This document shows, piece after piece, positions 1-6,749 of a stretch of 46,511 bases of DNA. The position numbers and the translations under genes were made by a program. Position 1 is the first letter of the stretch; every line of letters begins with the position of its first letter. The notes under the pieces are model-generated. The model ran no database searches. It was given only the letters and a program-made list of their open reading frames with translations, and was not told the DNA's origin. Location of the stretch: the IMG/VR virus record IMGVR_UViG_3300044812_000039, positions 1 through 46,511 of that record, one strand, 5' to 3'. This DNA comes from a virus.

Positions 1-1326
1 TCAGCTGGCGCGGCGATGCTGCCAGAGCGGGAGGATGATGCCTGAGCCGTCCGCGTAGTCGGGCATGATGGCATGCCAGGCGCGCGCTTCGTCTTCATCG
101 AACCCTTCGTTGTAGTTCTTCCGAATCTTGCTCTCGCTCGTGCCGGCGCATTCGGCGACCCACGCGCGATCGCGGGTGATACCGAGGTAGGCGCTGATGC
201 CGGTGTGACGCAGCGCGTTTTTCTTCCACCGATAGGGCAGCTGTTTTTTTGCAGCGATGGCGCTGAGGCGCGAGGTCTCGCGTTTGCTCGGCTGTTCGCC
301 GCTGCAGACAAAGCCGGTGCGATCGCGATACGGCGCGAGCCAGGCGATGAGGTTGTCGGGCATCGGGACGTTGCGCGGTTCCGGTTTTTTGCGGCCGGTC
401 TTGCTGACTTCGCGCCGGATCCGGATGTATTTCTTCTGCCAGTGGAAGTCGGACCAGCGGAGCCGATCTTTCGAGTCGTTCGGATCGGGCGCGACTTCCT
501 CGGAGCGGACCATGGAGAAGGCGCAAACGAGGAGCCACGGCAGGTACTTGTGATTGATGTTGCCGATCCAGAAGCGCATTTCCTCGGGAGAGTAGGTGAG
601 GACCGGCGACCACGAACGCGGCTCCTCGAGCGCCGGCACGCGCTGCGCGGCCGTGTCGCGGTCCTGGGGAAGCCAGACCATCCGCTTGGCGACGCCCCAG
701 ACGTAGACGCATGCTTCGCGCACGTGATTGCGGCGTTTCCACCCGAACTTCCGGAGTGCCTGGTGCGTGCGGATTTTCTCGAGAAGGTCTTCAGTGCGGA
801 CGTCTGCAATGGCGGTCTTCGGGAACCACTGTTTGATGAGCTTGCCGTCGTTGGTGATGTCCCGCGTGAAGCGGCTGGATAAATTGCGCTCCTCAACTTC
901 GGCAACGGTGTAGTCGACGCAGAACTCGACCGTCTTCTCGACAGGGAGGCAAGCGAAGTTGCGTTTGTGGAAGAGAGCGAGATCTCGCAACGCGACCCCG
1001 CCGGAGATCTGATGCGCTTCGGCGATCGCGCGCGCGGCGGCGTCGACGGGGATGCCTAACGAAGAGAGCGCATCGCGCGCGGCAATGTAGATGCGACGGT
1101 CCTCCGCCGTCATGTCGAGGACTGCAGTCTCGGCATTGAGGAGCGCGATCGCGACCCGCTCGACGTCGTCTTTCAGCTTGCCTAACGAGGTGCGGAGACA
1201 AGTTCGCCAGTCGCTGCCGTCCTTGTAGAGAAATCCGATGCGGCCGTCTTTGGTGGCGAAGACGTCGAAGGCAAGCGAGCCGTATTTGAGCGTCGCGGGA
1301 ATCCCTTTGGGAAGCGGGTGCGGCAT
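1..1326 (-). CDS. tyrosine recombinase (phage integrase)
   Basis: Site-specific recombinase expected to integrate and excise the phage genome. The 441-residue protein has a long N-terminal DNA-binding part and a C-terminal catalytic domain. Visible catalytic residues are Arg274 (in SMVRSEEV), a probable beta-hairpin Lys309 (SKTGRKK), the box ALRHTGIS with Arg373-His374, and the nucleophile Tyr405 in KNYNE. The usual His three residues before the box Arg is Asn370, seen in some families. It starts at ATG (minus, 1326), nine bases after the stop of the upstream membrane gene, and is the last gene of a minus-strand operon. The stop lies exactly at the window edge, so no attachment site can be looked for on that side. 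Confidence 0.95.
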   Translation of the reverse strand: MPHPLPKGIPATLKYGSLAFDVFATKDGRIGFLYKDGSDWRTCLRTSLGKLKDDVERVAIALLNAETAVLDMTAEDRRIYIAARDALSSLGIPVDAAARAIAEAHQISGGVALRDLALFHKRNFACLPVEKTVEFCVDYTVAEVEERNLSSRFTRDITNDGKLIKQWFPKTAIADVRTEDLLEKIRTHQALRKFGWKRRNHVREACVYVWGVAKRMVWLPQDRDTAAQRVPALEEPRSWSPVLTYSPEEMRFWIGNINHKYLPWLLVCAFSMVRSEEVAPDPNDSKDRLRWSDFHWQKKYIRIRREVSKTGRKKPEPRNVPMPDNLIAWLAPYRDRTGFVCSGEQPSKRETSRLSAIAAKKQLPYRWKKNALRHTGISAYLGITRDRAWVAECAGTSESKIRKNYNEGFDEDEARAWHAIMPDYADGSGIILPLWQHRRAS

Positions 1327-1334
1327 TCGGCTTC

Positions 1335-1736
1335 CTAACTGCCGGCTTCTTGCTCTGCGTGTTCAGCACGAGCGGGCCAGTTTTCTAGCATCCACTGCAA
1401 TGCCTTGTTCGTTTCGTCTCGTTCGGCATTGCCATGGCGCAGGAGCTCGTTCGTTTTTGCCAGCTGCATCTGCAGATCCGGCGTCGTCGATTGCACCATC
1501 GCGAGACGCGCGGCGATCTCGGACGAATCGGCGGCGATCTGCGCGATGAACACGACGATTTGCGCAAGGCCAAAGTAGAACAGCGCGGCAAACACCATGC
1601 CGACTGCGGCGACAAGGGCATACCAGCTACCGTCGACAGCCGCGGCGATGAACATCAGCGCTGCCGCTATAAGAAACACCGCTCCGAAAAAACGAAAGAC
1701 GCTGGCCAGGATCGGTTGCTTCGACTTGCCGCTCAT
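1335..1736 (-). CDS. small membrane protein with two TM helices
   Basis: Unrecognised 133-residue protein. Two hydrophobic stretches (about residues 12-32 and 38-66) predict two membrane helices; the remaining ~65 residues are polar, helical and possibly coiled-coil. Its ATG overlaps the TGA of the upstream regulator gene (ATGA), so it is translationally coupled to it, and the integrase follows after a few bases. The position between repressor candidate and integrase suggests expression in the lysogen; superinfection exclusion is a possibility, but only by context. Confidence 0.75.
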   Translation of the reverse strand: MSGKSKQPILASVFRFFGAVFLIAAALMFIAAAVDGSWYALVAAVGMVFAALFYFGLAQIVVFIAQIAADSSEIAARLAMVQSTTPDLQMQLAKTNELLRHGNAERDETNKALQWMLENWPARAEHAEQEAGS

Positions 1737-2056
1737 ACAGATCGGCGCCTTCGTGGTTTATACTCGCTCTCCGGTTCATTGGGGCCATGTAAGACCGTTG
1801 AAGACGATGAGCGCTCGCGCGCAGGCAGCGCAGGCGGAGTAGATGGGGAAGCGAATTTTTTTTCGTCGTCGTCGCCGGTGCGAGCGATTTTCACCGGGAT
1901 TGTGATCTCTCCGTATTTTTCTATGTGAGCGACGACGGCTTCGATCGCTGCGGCCTCGATGACCGACTCGTCGAGGTTCACCTTCTCCGCAGCCTGCTGT
2001 GCGCGGCGCTTGAAATCCGCAGTCGTTCGGAAGCTGATCCTGATTTGTTTGGCCAT
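1733..2056 (-). CDS. small putative DNA-binding regulator (ribbon-helix-helix-like)
   Basis: 107 residues from ATG 2056; an in-frame GTG at 2068 would add four. The N-terminal ~50 residues begin with a short strand (KQIRISF) followed by two predicted helices, as in Arc/MetJ/CopG-type dimeric repressors; the rest is acidic, Ser/Pro-rich and probably disordered. It is transcribed divergently from the gene at 2153 across an inverted-repeat operator, and leads the operon containing the integrase. That is the place of a lysogeny repressor, but the fold call is by eye. Confidence 0.6.
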   Translation of the reverse strand: MAKQIRISFRTTADFKRRAQQAAEKVNLDESVIEAAAIEAVVAHIEKYGEITIPVKIARTGDDDEKKFASPSTPPALPARERSSSSTVLHGPNEPESEYKPRRRRSV

Positions 2057-2121
2057 ACCGATGGGCACTGTAGGAACAGAAGTTTTGCGGTGTAAAGATT
2101 TTTCAAAGAAAAACTATTGAC

Positions 2122-2152
2122 GCGGTAACCAACGGTAACTACTGGTTACCGC
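2122..2152. promoter_or_regulatory. operator-like inverted repeat between divergent regulators
   Basis: Perfect 10-bp arms, GCGGTAACCA (2122-2131) and TGGTTACCGC (2143-2152), flank an 11-bp spacer that holds a third half-site CGGTAAC. The right arm abuts the ATG at 2153. A TTGACG hexamer at 2117-2122 overlaps the left arm and lies 36 nt before the ATG, so it could be a -35 box of a nearly leaderless transcript. A dimeric repressor here could control both divergent genes. Confidence 0.75.
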
Positions 2153-2347
2153 ATGGCGAACACGACGATCCAGGTTGATCGGGAGGCGGCGAGGAAACTC
2201 CGAGCGATCAAAAAGAGCACGAAGATCGCGATGGGGGTGCTAGCGAACGTAGGCATCGGCATGGTGGAGCGCGCGATCGAAAACGGTGAACTGCGCGCGG
2301 AGAACGGCGTCCTCGTCCGTCGCGAGTCGCAACTATCGGGGAAGTAA
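2153..2347 (+). CDS. small putative DNA-binding protein, first gene of the early operon
   Basis: 64 residues, basic N-terminal half (TTIQVDREAARKLRAIKK) followed by a second helical segment. Strand-helix-helix layout suggests a ribbon-helix-helix or Cro-like regulator, but no family is certain. The ATG follows the operator arm directly, with no room for a Shine-Dalgarno site, so translation may be leaderless. It faces the minus-strand regulator at 1733-2056; the pair could form a genetic switch. Confidence 0.65.
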   Translation: MANTTIQVDREAARKLRAIKKSTKIAMGVLANVGIGMVERAIENGELRAENGVLVRRESQLSGK

Positions 2348-2348
2348 A

Positions 2349-2380
2349 ACGGGAAGAGCCAACCCGAACAAACCGGCAAC
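2349..2380 (+). promoter_or_regulatory. degenerate copy of the 29-nt gene-start leader
   Basis: This stretch resembles the exact repeats at 16829-16857 and 17646-17674: it shares GGAAGAGCC, then an ACC/GA-rich part, then CAAAC and CGGCA, in the same order and with small insertions. It ends eight bases before the ATG at 2389, matching the spacing of the other copies. Confidence 0.5.
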
Positions 2381-2388
2381 TGAACGAA

Positions 2389-2631
2389 ATGCCTAACGAA
2401 GAAATGCGGATGCGGTCGAAGACTCCGCCGAAATGGATCTCGATCAAAGCCGCCGACCATCACGTGATTGAGGCCGAGGATTCGATCGATCATGCGCTCA
2501 CCTACGGCGGTCGCACAATCATGGCGCCCAAGCTGGCGTGCAATGTGGAGGGTGCGATCGGCCTGCCGGCTTCGGTCTTCAATTCCGCCGGAATGCAAGT
2601 TTGGACGCAACGCGAAAGGGCGACGCGATGA
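2389..2631 (+). CDS. hypothetical protein, early operon
   Basis: 80 residues, mixed alpha/beta composition, no recognised family. The start at ATG 2389 sits just after the degenerate leader repeat. Its TGA overlaps the ATG of the next gene (ATGA at 2628), indicating coupled translation. Confidence 0.65.
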   Translation: MPNEEMRMRSKTPPKWISIKAADHHVIEAEDSIDHALTYGGRTIMAPKLACNVEGAIGLPASVFNSAGMQVWTQRERATR

Positions 2632-3146
2632 GTCGCTACAGCATGAGCATATATCGGCGTGGTCGCTTCGGCGTCGAGTCTCTCCGGAATGCAAAGCTGT
2701 GCATGCTGGAGGAACTCGCGAAAGCCATTGCGCAGGAGCGGGGTTGCAAACGTCCGCGCGCAAAACTGCTGAGAGCGTTGGAGTCGAAAGCTCGCGAGCT
2801 GCGGACACGCAAGGCCGTGCTGGACGAGGTCCGCGCCGGCGAGTTCTTCGGAACTGTCTCGCCGCATGATGCACTGAGCTACGCCGGTGCCGCGGATACC
2901 CGGATGATGCTGGTGGCGGGACCACGAGCTGAGTACATCGACCACGGTCCGCTTCTTCACTGGCTCGCCTCGCTGACAGCGACGACCAAGGTGCGCGTCT
3001 ACAGCTGCGGCGGCACCTGCTATTTCGGCTTGGCTGAATTTCCTGCCGGGGTTTATGGGAGTGACCCGGCTATTGCTGCGCGCGGTGAGCGTCCGGAGGT
3101 CGAGGCGTTTTCGCCGCGCGCTAATTTTGCGGGGGTGGCGGCTTGA
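2628..3146 (+). CDS. hypothetical protein, early operon
   Basis: 172 residues, start chosen at the ATGA overlap with the preceding gene; the same frame is open further upstream but that part is antisense-like in composition. The N-terminal ~70 residues are basic and helical (KRPRAKLLRALESKARELR). The C-terminal half has a strand-rich segment with two cysteines (VRVYSCGGTCYFGL). No family recognised. Confidence 0.65.
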   Translation: MSRYSMSIYRRGRFGVESLRNAKLCMLEELAKAIAQERGCKRPRAKLLRALESKARELRTRKAVLDEVRAGEFFGTVSPHDALSYAGAADTRMMLVAGPRAEYIDHGPLLHWLASLTATTKVRVYSCGGTCYFGLAEFPAGVYGSDPAIAARGERPEVEAFSPRANFAGVAA

Positions 3147-3182
3147 AGGGCGAACCACCAAAGCCGCAGCTCATCGGCCCGC

Positions 3183-3422
3183 GTGCGCTGGCATTTCACG
3201 AAGCCGGAGCCGATCGCGATCCGACGCGGTGCGTCAGTGTATGTGCCGACGGCGGCGCAGTACCAGCGAGCGGTCGATTCGCTGCGCGATCAGCAGAAGA
3301 CGGGCGACGATCGGGCGCGGCTGGCGGCGGTGGCGCTGACGCGCAATCCGACGTCGCTGCTCGTCTGCATCGGCAAGATGCCGGACGGCGTGCGGGTGCT
3401 TTCACCGGTGGGGGTGAACTGA
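3183..3422 (+). CDS. hypothetical protein, early operon
   Basis: 79 residues from GTG 3183. Third-position GC is clearly highest in this frame, and the product (for example VYVPTAAQYQRAVDSLR) looks like a real protein. Another frame is open across the whole region from TTG 3143, but there its product is a Gly/Ala/Arg-rich shadow. Function unknown. Confidence 0.55.
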   Translation: MRWHFTKPEPIAIRRGASVYVPTAAQYQRAVDSLRDQQKTGDDRARLAAVALTRNPTSLLVCIGKMPDGVRVLSPVGVN

Positions 3423-3517
3423 GATGCTGTCTCCAGCTGACCCTCATCCGCTTCGCGCTAACGACGCGCGCTGTTGGGTCGATCGTTAAAGCGATTCGAG
3501 AGCTGAATCTGGACGAT

Positions 3518-3736
3518 GTGCGTGCGGAGCTCGCGTTCACTGAAAATGCGACGGGAGTCGTGAATTGCGGTGCGATCAAGGAGCTGACGGATAATCGGAT
3601 TCGACAAACGAAGATGCTGCTGTTCATCGCCGAGCAGCTGCAGCAAACAACGATATCGCGGGCCGAGATCGAACGGCTCCAGGCTGAGGCGGAAGCGTAC
3701 TGCACCGCACATGGAGGGAAGCCCCGATGGCGCTGA
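3518..3736 (+). CDS. hypothetical protein with uncertain start (possible frameshift)
   Basis: The coding signal in this frame begins before GTG 3518, at about 3422 (residues such as LIRFALTTRAVGSIVKAIREL), yet the frame has no ATG, GTG or TTG between 3146 and 3517. An ATG at 3424, next to the previous stop, opens a different frame that ends after 21 codons at TAA 3487-3489. Either the gene starts at GTG 3518 (72 residues), starts at TTG 3143 over the neighbouring gene, or carries a +1 shift near 3487. The C-terminal part is helical and charged. Function unknown. Confidence 0.45.
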   Translation: MRAELAFTENATGVVNCGAIKELTDNRIRQTKMLLFIAEQLQQTTISRAEIERLQAEAEAYCTAHGGKPRWR

Positions 3737-3966
3737 CCGACATCGAGCGTCGGCTGATCGTGGCGATTTTCTCGGGCACGGATGCGGAGACGGCGCGGCG
3801 GATTGCGGCCGATCAACTGCACCGCGGCACCTCGTTGACGGTGCTGCAGACCATGCGGGACGAGGCGCGCCGATTCGATCCCGAGCTCGCGGAGAAGATG
3901 ATCGCGCGACATACGGAAGCTGCTTGCGCGTCGTGGCAGATGTCTGGAGCGGCGGACGGAGCCTAA
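3727..3966 (+). CDS. hypothetical small helical protein
   Basis: 79 residues, preceded by a strong Shine-Dalgarno-like GGAGGG about nine bases before ATG 3727, and overlapping the upstream stop by ten bases. Predicted to be almost entirely helical (DAETARRIAADQLHRG). The stop lies inside a copy of the dispersed GCCTAACGA motif. No family recognised. Confidence 0.65.
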   Translation: MALTDIERRLIVAIFSGTDAETARRIAADQLHRGTSLTVLQTMRDEARRFDPELAEKMIARHTEAACASWQMSGAADGA

Positions 3967-3972
3967 CGAGTT

Positions 3973-4260
3973 ATGCCGTCACGCATCCCGATCGCTGCAG
4001 CGCGCCGGTTCATGAAGGAGCAGGGCTGCACGCACGTGATCATCTACGCGCATGACGGCACAGCCGGCCATGTGGTGACTTGCGGCAAGTCGACGGAAGC
4101 GGCCGGCCAGGCTGCAGACTTCGGAAACAAGCTGAAGCGCGAGCTGAAGTGGCCGGAATCGTTGTGCGCTGATCAGCCGTCGCGCGTTCGCAAGCTGCAG
4201 GCTCGCGTCGCCGAACTCGAGGAGCAGCTCGCGAAGCACAGTGGGAAGCCTAACGACTAA
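3973..4260 (+). CDS. conserved phage small protein with C-terminal coiled coil
   Basis: 95 residues. The N-terminal half (IPIAAARRFMKEQGCTHVIIYAHD) resembles a small protein widespread in phage early regions, usually starting with an IPIAAA segment and followed by a strand and a Cys/Gly turn; its role is not known to me. The last ~25 residues form a short charged coiled coil (RKLQARVAELEEQL). Confidence 0.65.
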   Translation: MPSRIPIAAARRFMKEQGCTHVIIYAHDGTAGHVVTCGKSTEAAGQAADFGNKLKRELKWPESLCADQPSRVRKLQARVAELEEQLAKHSGKPND

Positions 4261-4261
4261 T

Positions 4262-4951
4262 ATGAATACGAATCCAACAGTTTTGCCGGTGCTCGGCTTG
4301 AACGGGATCACGCTGCGAAGCGGTGGTCACCAGAGCCGGGATAAGGGGGTTTGCGCAATGGAAGCCGTCGCATGGCTGGCAGGCGAACCGCACAGCGACC
4401 AGCCGGTGTGCACGTGCCCGGTGATCGCCGCGTTCATGCGCCGGTGGAACGACCTGCTGCCGAACGACGCCGAGCGCGATCGGCTGCTGAAGCCGCTGTT
4501 GCCTGAGCTGATCGGCACGCGCGCCGATCGAGAAACGATGCGCGCTCGGGCCGATATGGCGACCGACTGGCTGGGTACGTCCGTTGCGCCGGCATTGCTG
4601 ACGCTCGCCGGCTTTGGAGCCGCCGCAGAGCGCGTGAAGGCGAATCCGCGTTCGGTCGACGTGGTGCGCGCTGCGGCGGAAGAAGTAAGGGCTGCGGCGG
4701 CCAGCAGGTTCGGAAGGGCTGTGTTTGAAGACGCCTACGCCTCCGCCTACGCCTACGCCTACGCCTCCGCCTCCGCCTACGCCTCCGCCTCCGCCTACGC
4801 CTCCGCCTACGCCTCCGCCTCCGCCTACGCCTCCGCCTACGCCTCTTTGCAAAAAATCGATCTCGCGCCGCTGAACGCGTCGCTCGAAGAGCAAGCGCAG
4901 TCGCTCGTTAGGCAGATGTGCGCGCTGACGAAGGAGAGTCAGAAAGCCTAA
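4262..4951 (+). CDS. hypothetical protein with Cys motif and an Ala-Tyr/Ser-Ala repeat tract
   Basis: 229 residues from ATG 4262. Residues about 30-62 (GVCAMEAVAWLAGEPHSDQP, then CTCPVIAAF and RRWND) match a domain I know from phage and actinobacterial hypothetical proteins that often carry an Ala-rich repeat tail. Here the tail is about 38 residues of alternating Ala with Tyr or Ser, encoded by a perfect 6-bp minisatellite (4733-4846), followed by a ~30-residue helical end. Repeat length would change in units of two residues without breaking the frame. Confidence 0.7.
   Translation: MNTNPTVLPVLGLNGITLRSGGHQSRDKGVCAMEAVAWLAGEPHSDQPVCTCPVIAAFMRRWNDLLPNDAERDRLLKPLLPELIGTRADRETMRARADMATDWLGTSVAPALLTLAGFGAAAERVKANPRSVDVVRAAAEEVRAAAASRFGRAVFEDAYASAYAYAYASASAYASASAYASAYASASAYASAYASLQKIDLAPLNASLEEQAQSLVRQMCALTKESQKA
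4733..4846 (+). repeat. in-frame hexanucleotide minisatellite (gcctac/gcctcc)
   Basis: Nineteen consecutive 6-bp units, GCCTAC or GCCTCC (the last is GCCTCT), encoding Ala-Tyr or Ala-Ser. The two unit types alternate irregularly, in blocks that look like slippage or unequal exchange products. The tract interrupts no reading frame. Confidence 0.95.
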
Positions 4952-4954
4952 CGA

Positions 4955-5230
4955 ATGAAGGCACTCGAGATCGATTGCCCGACGTGCCGCGCGAAAGCGG
5001 GCGTGCACTGCAAGCGGCCGTCCGGTCACCGGATTTTCGGCGGCGGTGAGCACGCGAGCCGCGAGAAGGCCGCGGAGCTGCGGCATCAGACGACGGGCTC
5101 AATCGCGGACCAGATTGAGAATGCGACCGCAGAAGCAACTCGCGCCGGCGGCGGCTCATTCTCCGGCCAGGGGAAGGGCTTCCGCTGGTCGCTCACGATC
5201 GGCTCAATCTCAATCGCGGAGCGCCGATGA
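4955..5230 (+). CDS. small zinc-knuckle protein
   Basis: 91 residues. The N-terminus holds CPTC-x7-C followed by His residues, a compact metal-binding knuckle like those in many short phage proteins that bind nucleic acids. The rest is Gly-rich and basic. It starts four bases after the stop of the previous gene, inside a GCCTAACGA copy, and its TGA overlaps the next ATG (ATGA). Confidence 0.65.
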   Translation: MKALEIDCPTCRAKAGVHCKRPSGHRIFGGGEHASREKAAELRHQTTGSIADQIENATAEATRAGGGSFSGQGKGFRWSLTIGSISIAERR

Positions 5231-5436
5231 AGTTCATGCGGATCGCGATCTACGTGAACCTGGGCTTTGCGGTGCTCGACGGTTGCCAGGGCAATTGGCT
5301 CTCGACGCTGAACTGTCTGTTTTGGGCGGGCTCTTCCTTCTATTGCGCCGACGCATTGCGCAAGGCGCGAGAGACGCAGGCGTGGGTTCGTGAGTCGCAT
5401 CAACGGCCAGCGGAGTTCTGGCTGCATCGGTCATGA
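5227..5436 (+). CDS. small membrane protein
   Basis: 69 residues with two moderately hydrophobic stretches (about residues 4-17 and 25-42), probably one or two membrane helices, followed by a charged tail. ATGA overlaps at both ends join it to its neighbours. Function unknown. Confidence 0.6.
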   Translation: MKFMRIAIYVNLGFAVLDGCQGNWLSTLNCLFWAGSSFYCADALRKARETQAWVRESHQRPAEFWLHRS

Positions 5437-5564
5437 TTGCGCGTTGCGTTCATTGCGGCGGAAAGTTCAGGCGTAAACGCTCCGGTTTCGCTGCGCGGCG
5501 CAGGTATTGCGGAACGCGGTGTTCCCGGGCTGCTAGCAGCCAACGGCGGCGCACACGGTCATGA
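5433..5564 (+). CDS. 43-residue Cys4 zinc-ribbon peptide
   Basis: Very small gene supported by ATGA overlaps at both ends. The peptide has a CVHC pair near the start and a CGTRC pair about 20 residues later, with a strongly basic body (RRKRSG, RRRYC, SQRRRTRS). Two spaced Cys pairs suggest a Zn ribbon that binds nucleic acid. Confidence 0.6.
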   Translation: MIARCVHCGGKFRRKRSGFAARRRYCGTRCSRAASSQRRRTRS

Positions 5565-5905
5565 AGCTCGAGTTCGAAGACGAGCTGATCATCGAGGGCG
5601 TCGCGCGCGCGGCCGAACGGATCCTGCTGAGTGGGGCGTTCGCGGACCGGATCGCCGATGCGATCGCGCAACGGTTCGAGTTGCTGACGCCGGCGGATGC
5701 GGCCGCAGTCCTGGACAACCTCACGACGCGGACGCTGGCCGACAACCACGTGGAGTGGGGGCTCGACAAGTCGGTGGCGTTCGGTCCCGCGAACCCGCGC
5801 TACTTCCTCTCGCAAATCCTCGAGCGCGCGAAAGCAAAGGTCATCAAGGGCCGGAAAACGGCACCAGCAAACGCAGTGAAGATGGAAGGAAGCAATGCAG
5901 CATGA
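5561..5905 (+). CDS. hypothetical protein, early operon
   Basis: 114 residues, mostly helical, acidic N-terminus and basic C-terminus. No recognised domain. ATGA coupling to the preceding and following genes. Confidence 0.65.
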   Translation: MKLEFEDELIIEGVARAAERILLSGAFADRIADAIAQRFELLTPADAAAVLDNLTTRTLADNHVEWGLDKSVAFGPANPRYFLSQILERAKAKVIKGRKTAPANAVKMEGSNAA

Positions 5906-6306
5906 GTGAGCGACGGGACGAATCGGAACATCTGGCGGATGAACTTGCGGCGGAGATCGGGCTGCATCGGGAAGAAGCGGCGCCGGCGGAAGAGATGTCG
6001 GCCGACGAGCGGTTGTTGATGGCGCGATTCGCGGGCGAAGTGCGCGAGAACGCGATTCCGGTAACGATCAACGTGGGCTGGGAAGTCGCGTGGGCGTTGC
6101 TCGCGACGATCCAGCTGGCATGCCGCAACGAGGCGTTTACCGGCCCGACGCGCAATGTCGCGGAAGGTTTCGGCCGACACCTGGAAAAGCAGATCGCTCT
6201 CGGGCCGGCCAGCGCCCAGATCGCGGCGATGGGCTGGGAGAAACATTACGACGCGCCGATTGCGCCTAACGAGGATGACGATGGGTCGGCGGAGGCGAGG
6301 TCATGA
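5902..6306 (+). CDS. hypothetical protein, early operon
   Basis: 134 residues from the ATGA at 5902; the frame is open further upstream but the upstream product is a shadow. Acidic N-terminal ~50 residues, then a hydrophobic helical core (NVGWEVAWALLATIQLA) that looks like a buried helix rather than a membrane segment. Function unknown. Confidence 0.6.
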   Translation: MSERRDESEHLADELAAEIGLHREEAAPAEEMSADERLLMARFAGEVRENAIPVTINVGWEVAWALLATIQLACRNEAFTGPTRNVAEGFGRHLEKQIALGPASAQIAAMGWEKHYDAPIAPNEDDDGSAEARS

Positions 6307-6749
6307 CACCGCTGCGCTGGATCATCCTGATCGCCGCGTGTGTGCCGGTGGTTCTGTTTTTGCTGGCGATGGCGATCCAGGCGCTGCTGATCCGGATTTT
6401 CTGCGGCGACTGCGACGAGGGCGCGCAGGCAGACGCCGCAACGCCGCCGGCACGAAAGTCGACGCCTAAGACGTACTCGCCGGAGGCGCTTCGGAACGCG
6501 CGCCGGCGGGGATTGAACGCGGGACTTCGCGGGCACCCGCGCACGTCGTGCCCGTACCACCAGCAGACGGACCAAGGGCTCGTACGCGAGTGGAACGAGG
6601 GCTACACGATTTGGCAGGCGAGGGGGAACGGAACACGGCCGGCGTTGCCGTGGATGCAGCAGCGAGAAGGAGGAAACGATGGCAGCAACAATGGAGGCGC
6701 GCAGAGCCGCGCCAGCAAAAGCAGCGGGCGCCCCCAGGCCGAAGCCTAA
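6303..6749 (+). CDS. membrane-anchored protein with RMF-like domain
   Basis: 148 residues. An N-terminal TM helix (about 5-32) is followed by a linker and by residues ~60-102 that fit the ribosome modulation factor pattern: ARRRG, NAGLRG, R, CPY, then W-x3-GY. RMF dimerises ribosomes in stationary phase; similar domains occur in phages without known function. The anchor is unusual. The gene overlaps the next one by 71 bases in another frame. Confidence 0.6.
   Translation: MTPLRWIILIAACVPVVLFLLAMAIQALLIRIFCGDCDEGAQADAATPPARKSTPKTYSPEALRNARRRGLNAGLRGHPRTSCPYHQQTDQGLVREWNEGYTIWQARGNGTRPALPWMQQREGGNDGSNNGGAQSRASKSSGRPQAEA

Noticed and set aside
73-882. Long plus-strand frame of 269 residues
   Set aside because: It is the antisense shadow of the integrase, whose minus-strand product has all catalytic residues.
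5437-5901. Upstream extension of the 5902 gene (289-residue frame)
   Set aside because: The upstream part is Gly/Arg-rich and overlaps two well-supported genes; the ATGA start at 5902 fits the operon pattern.
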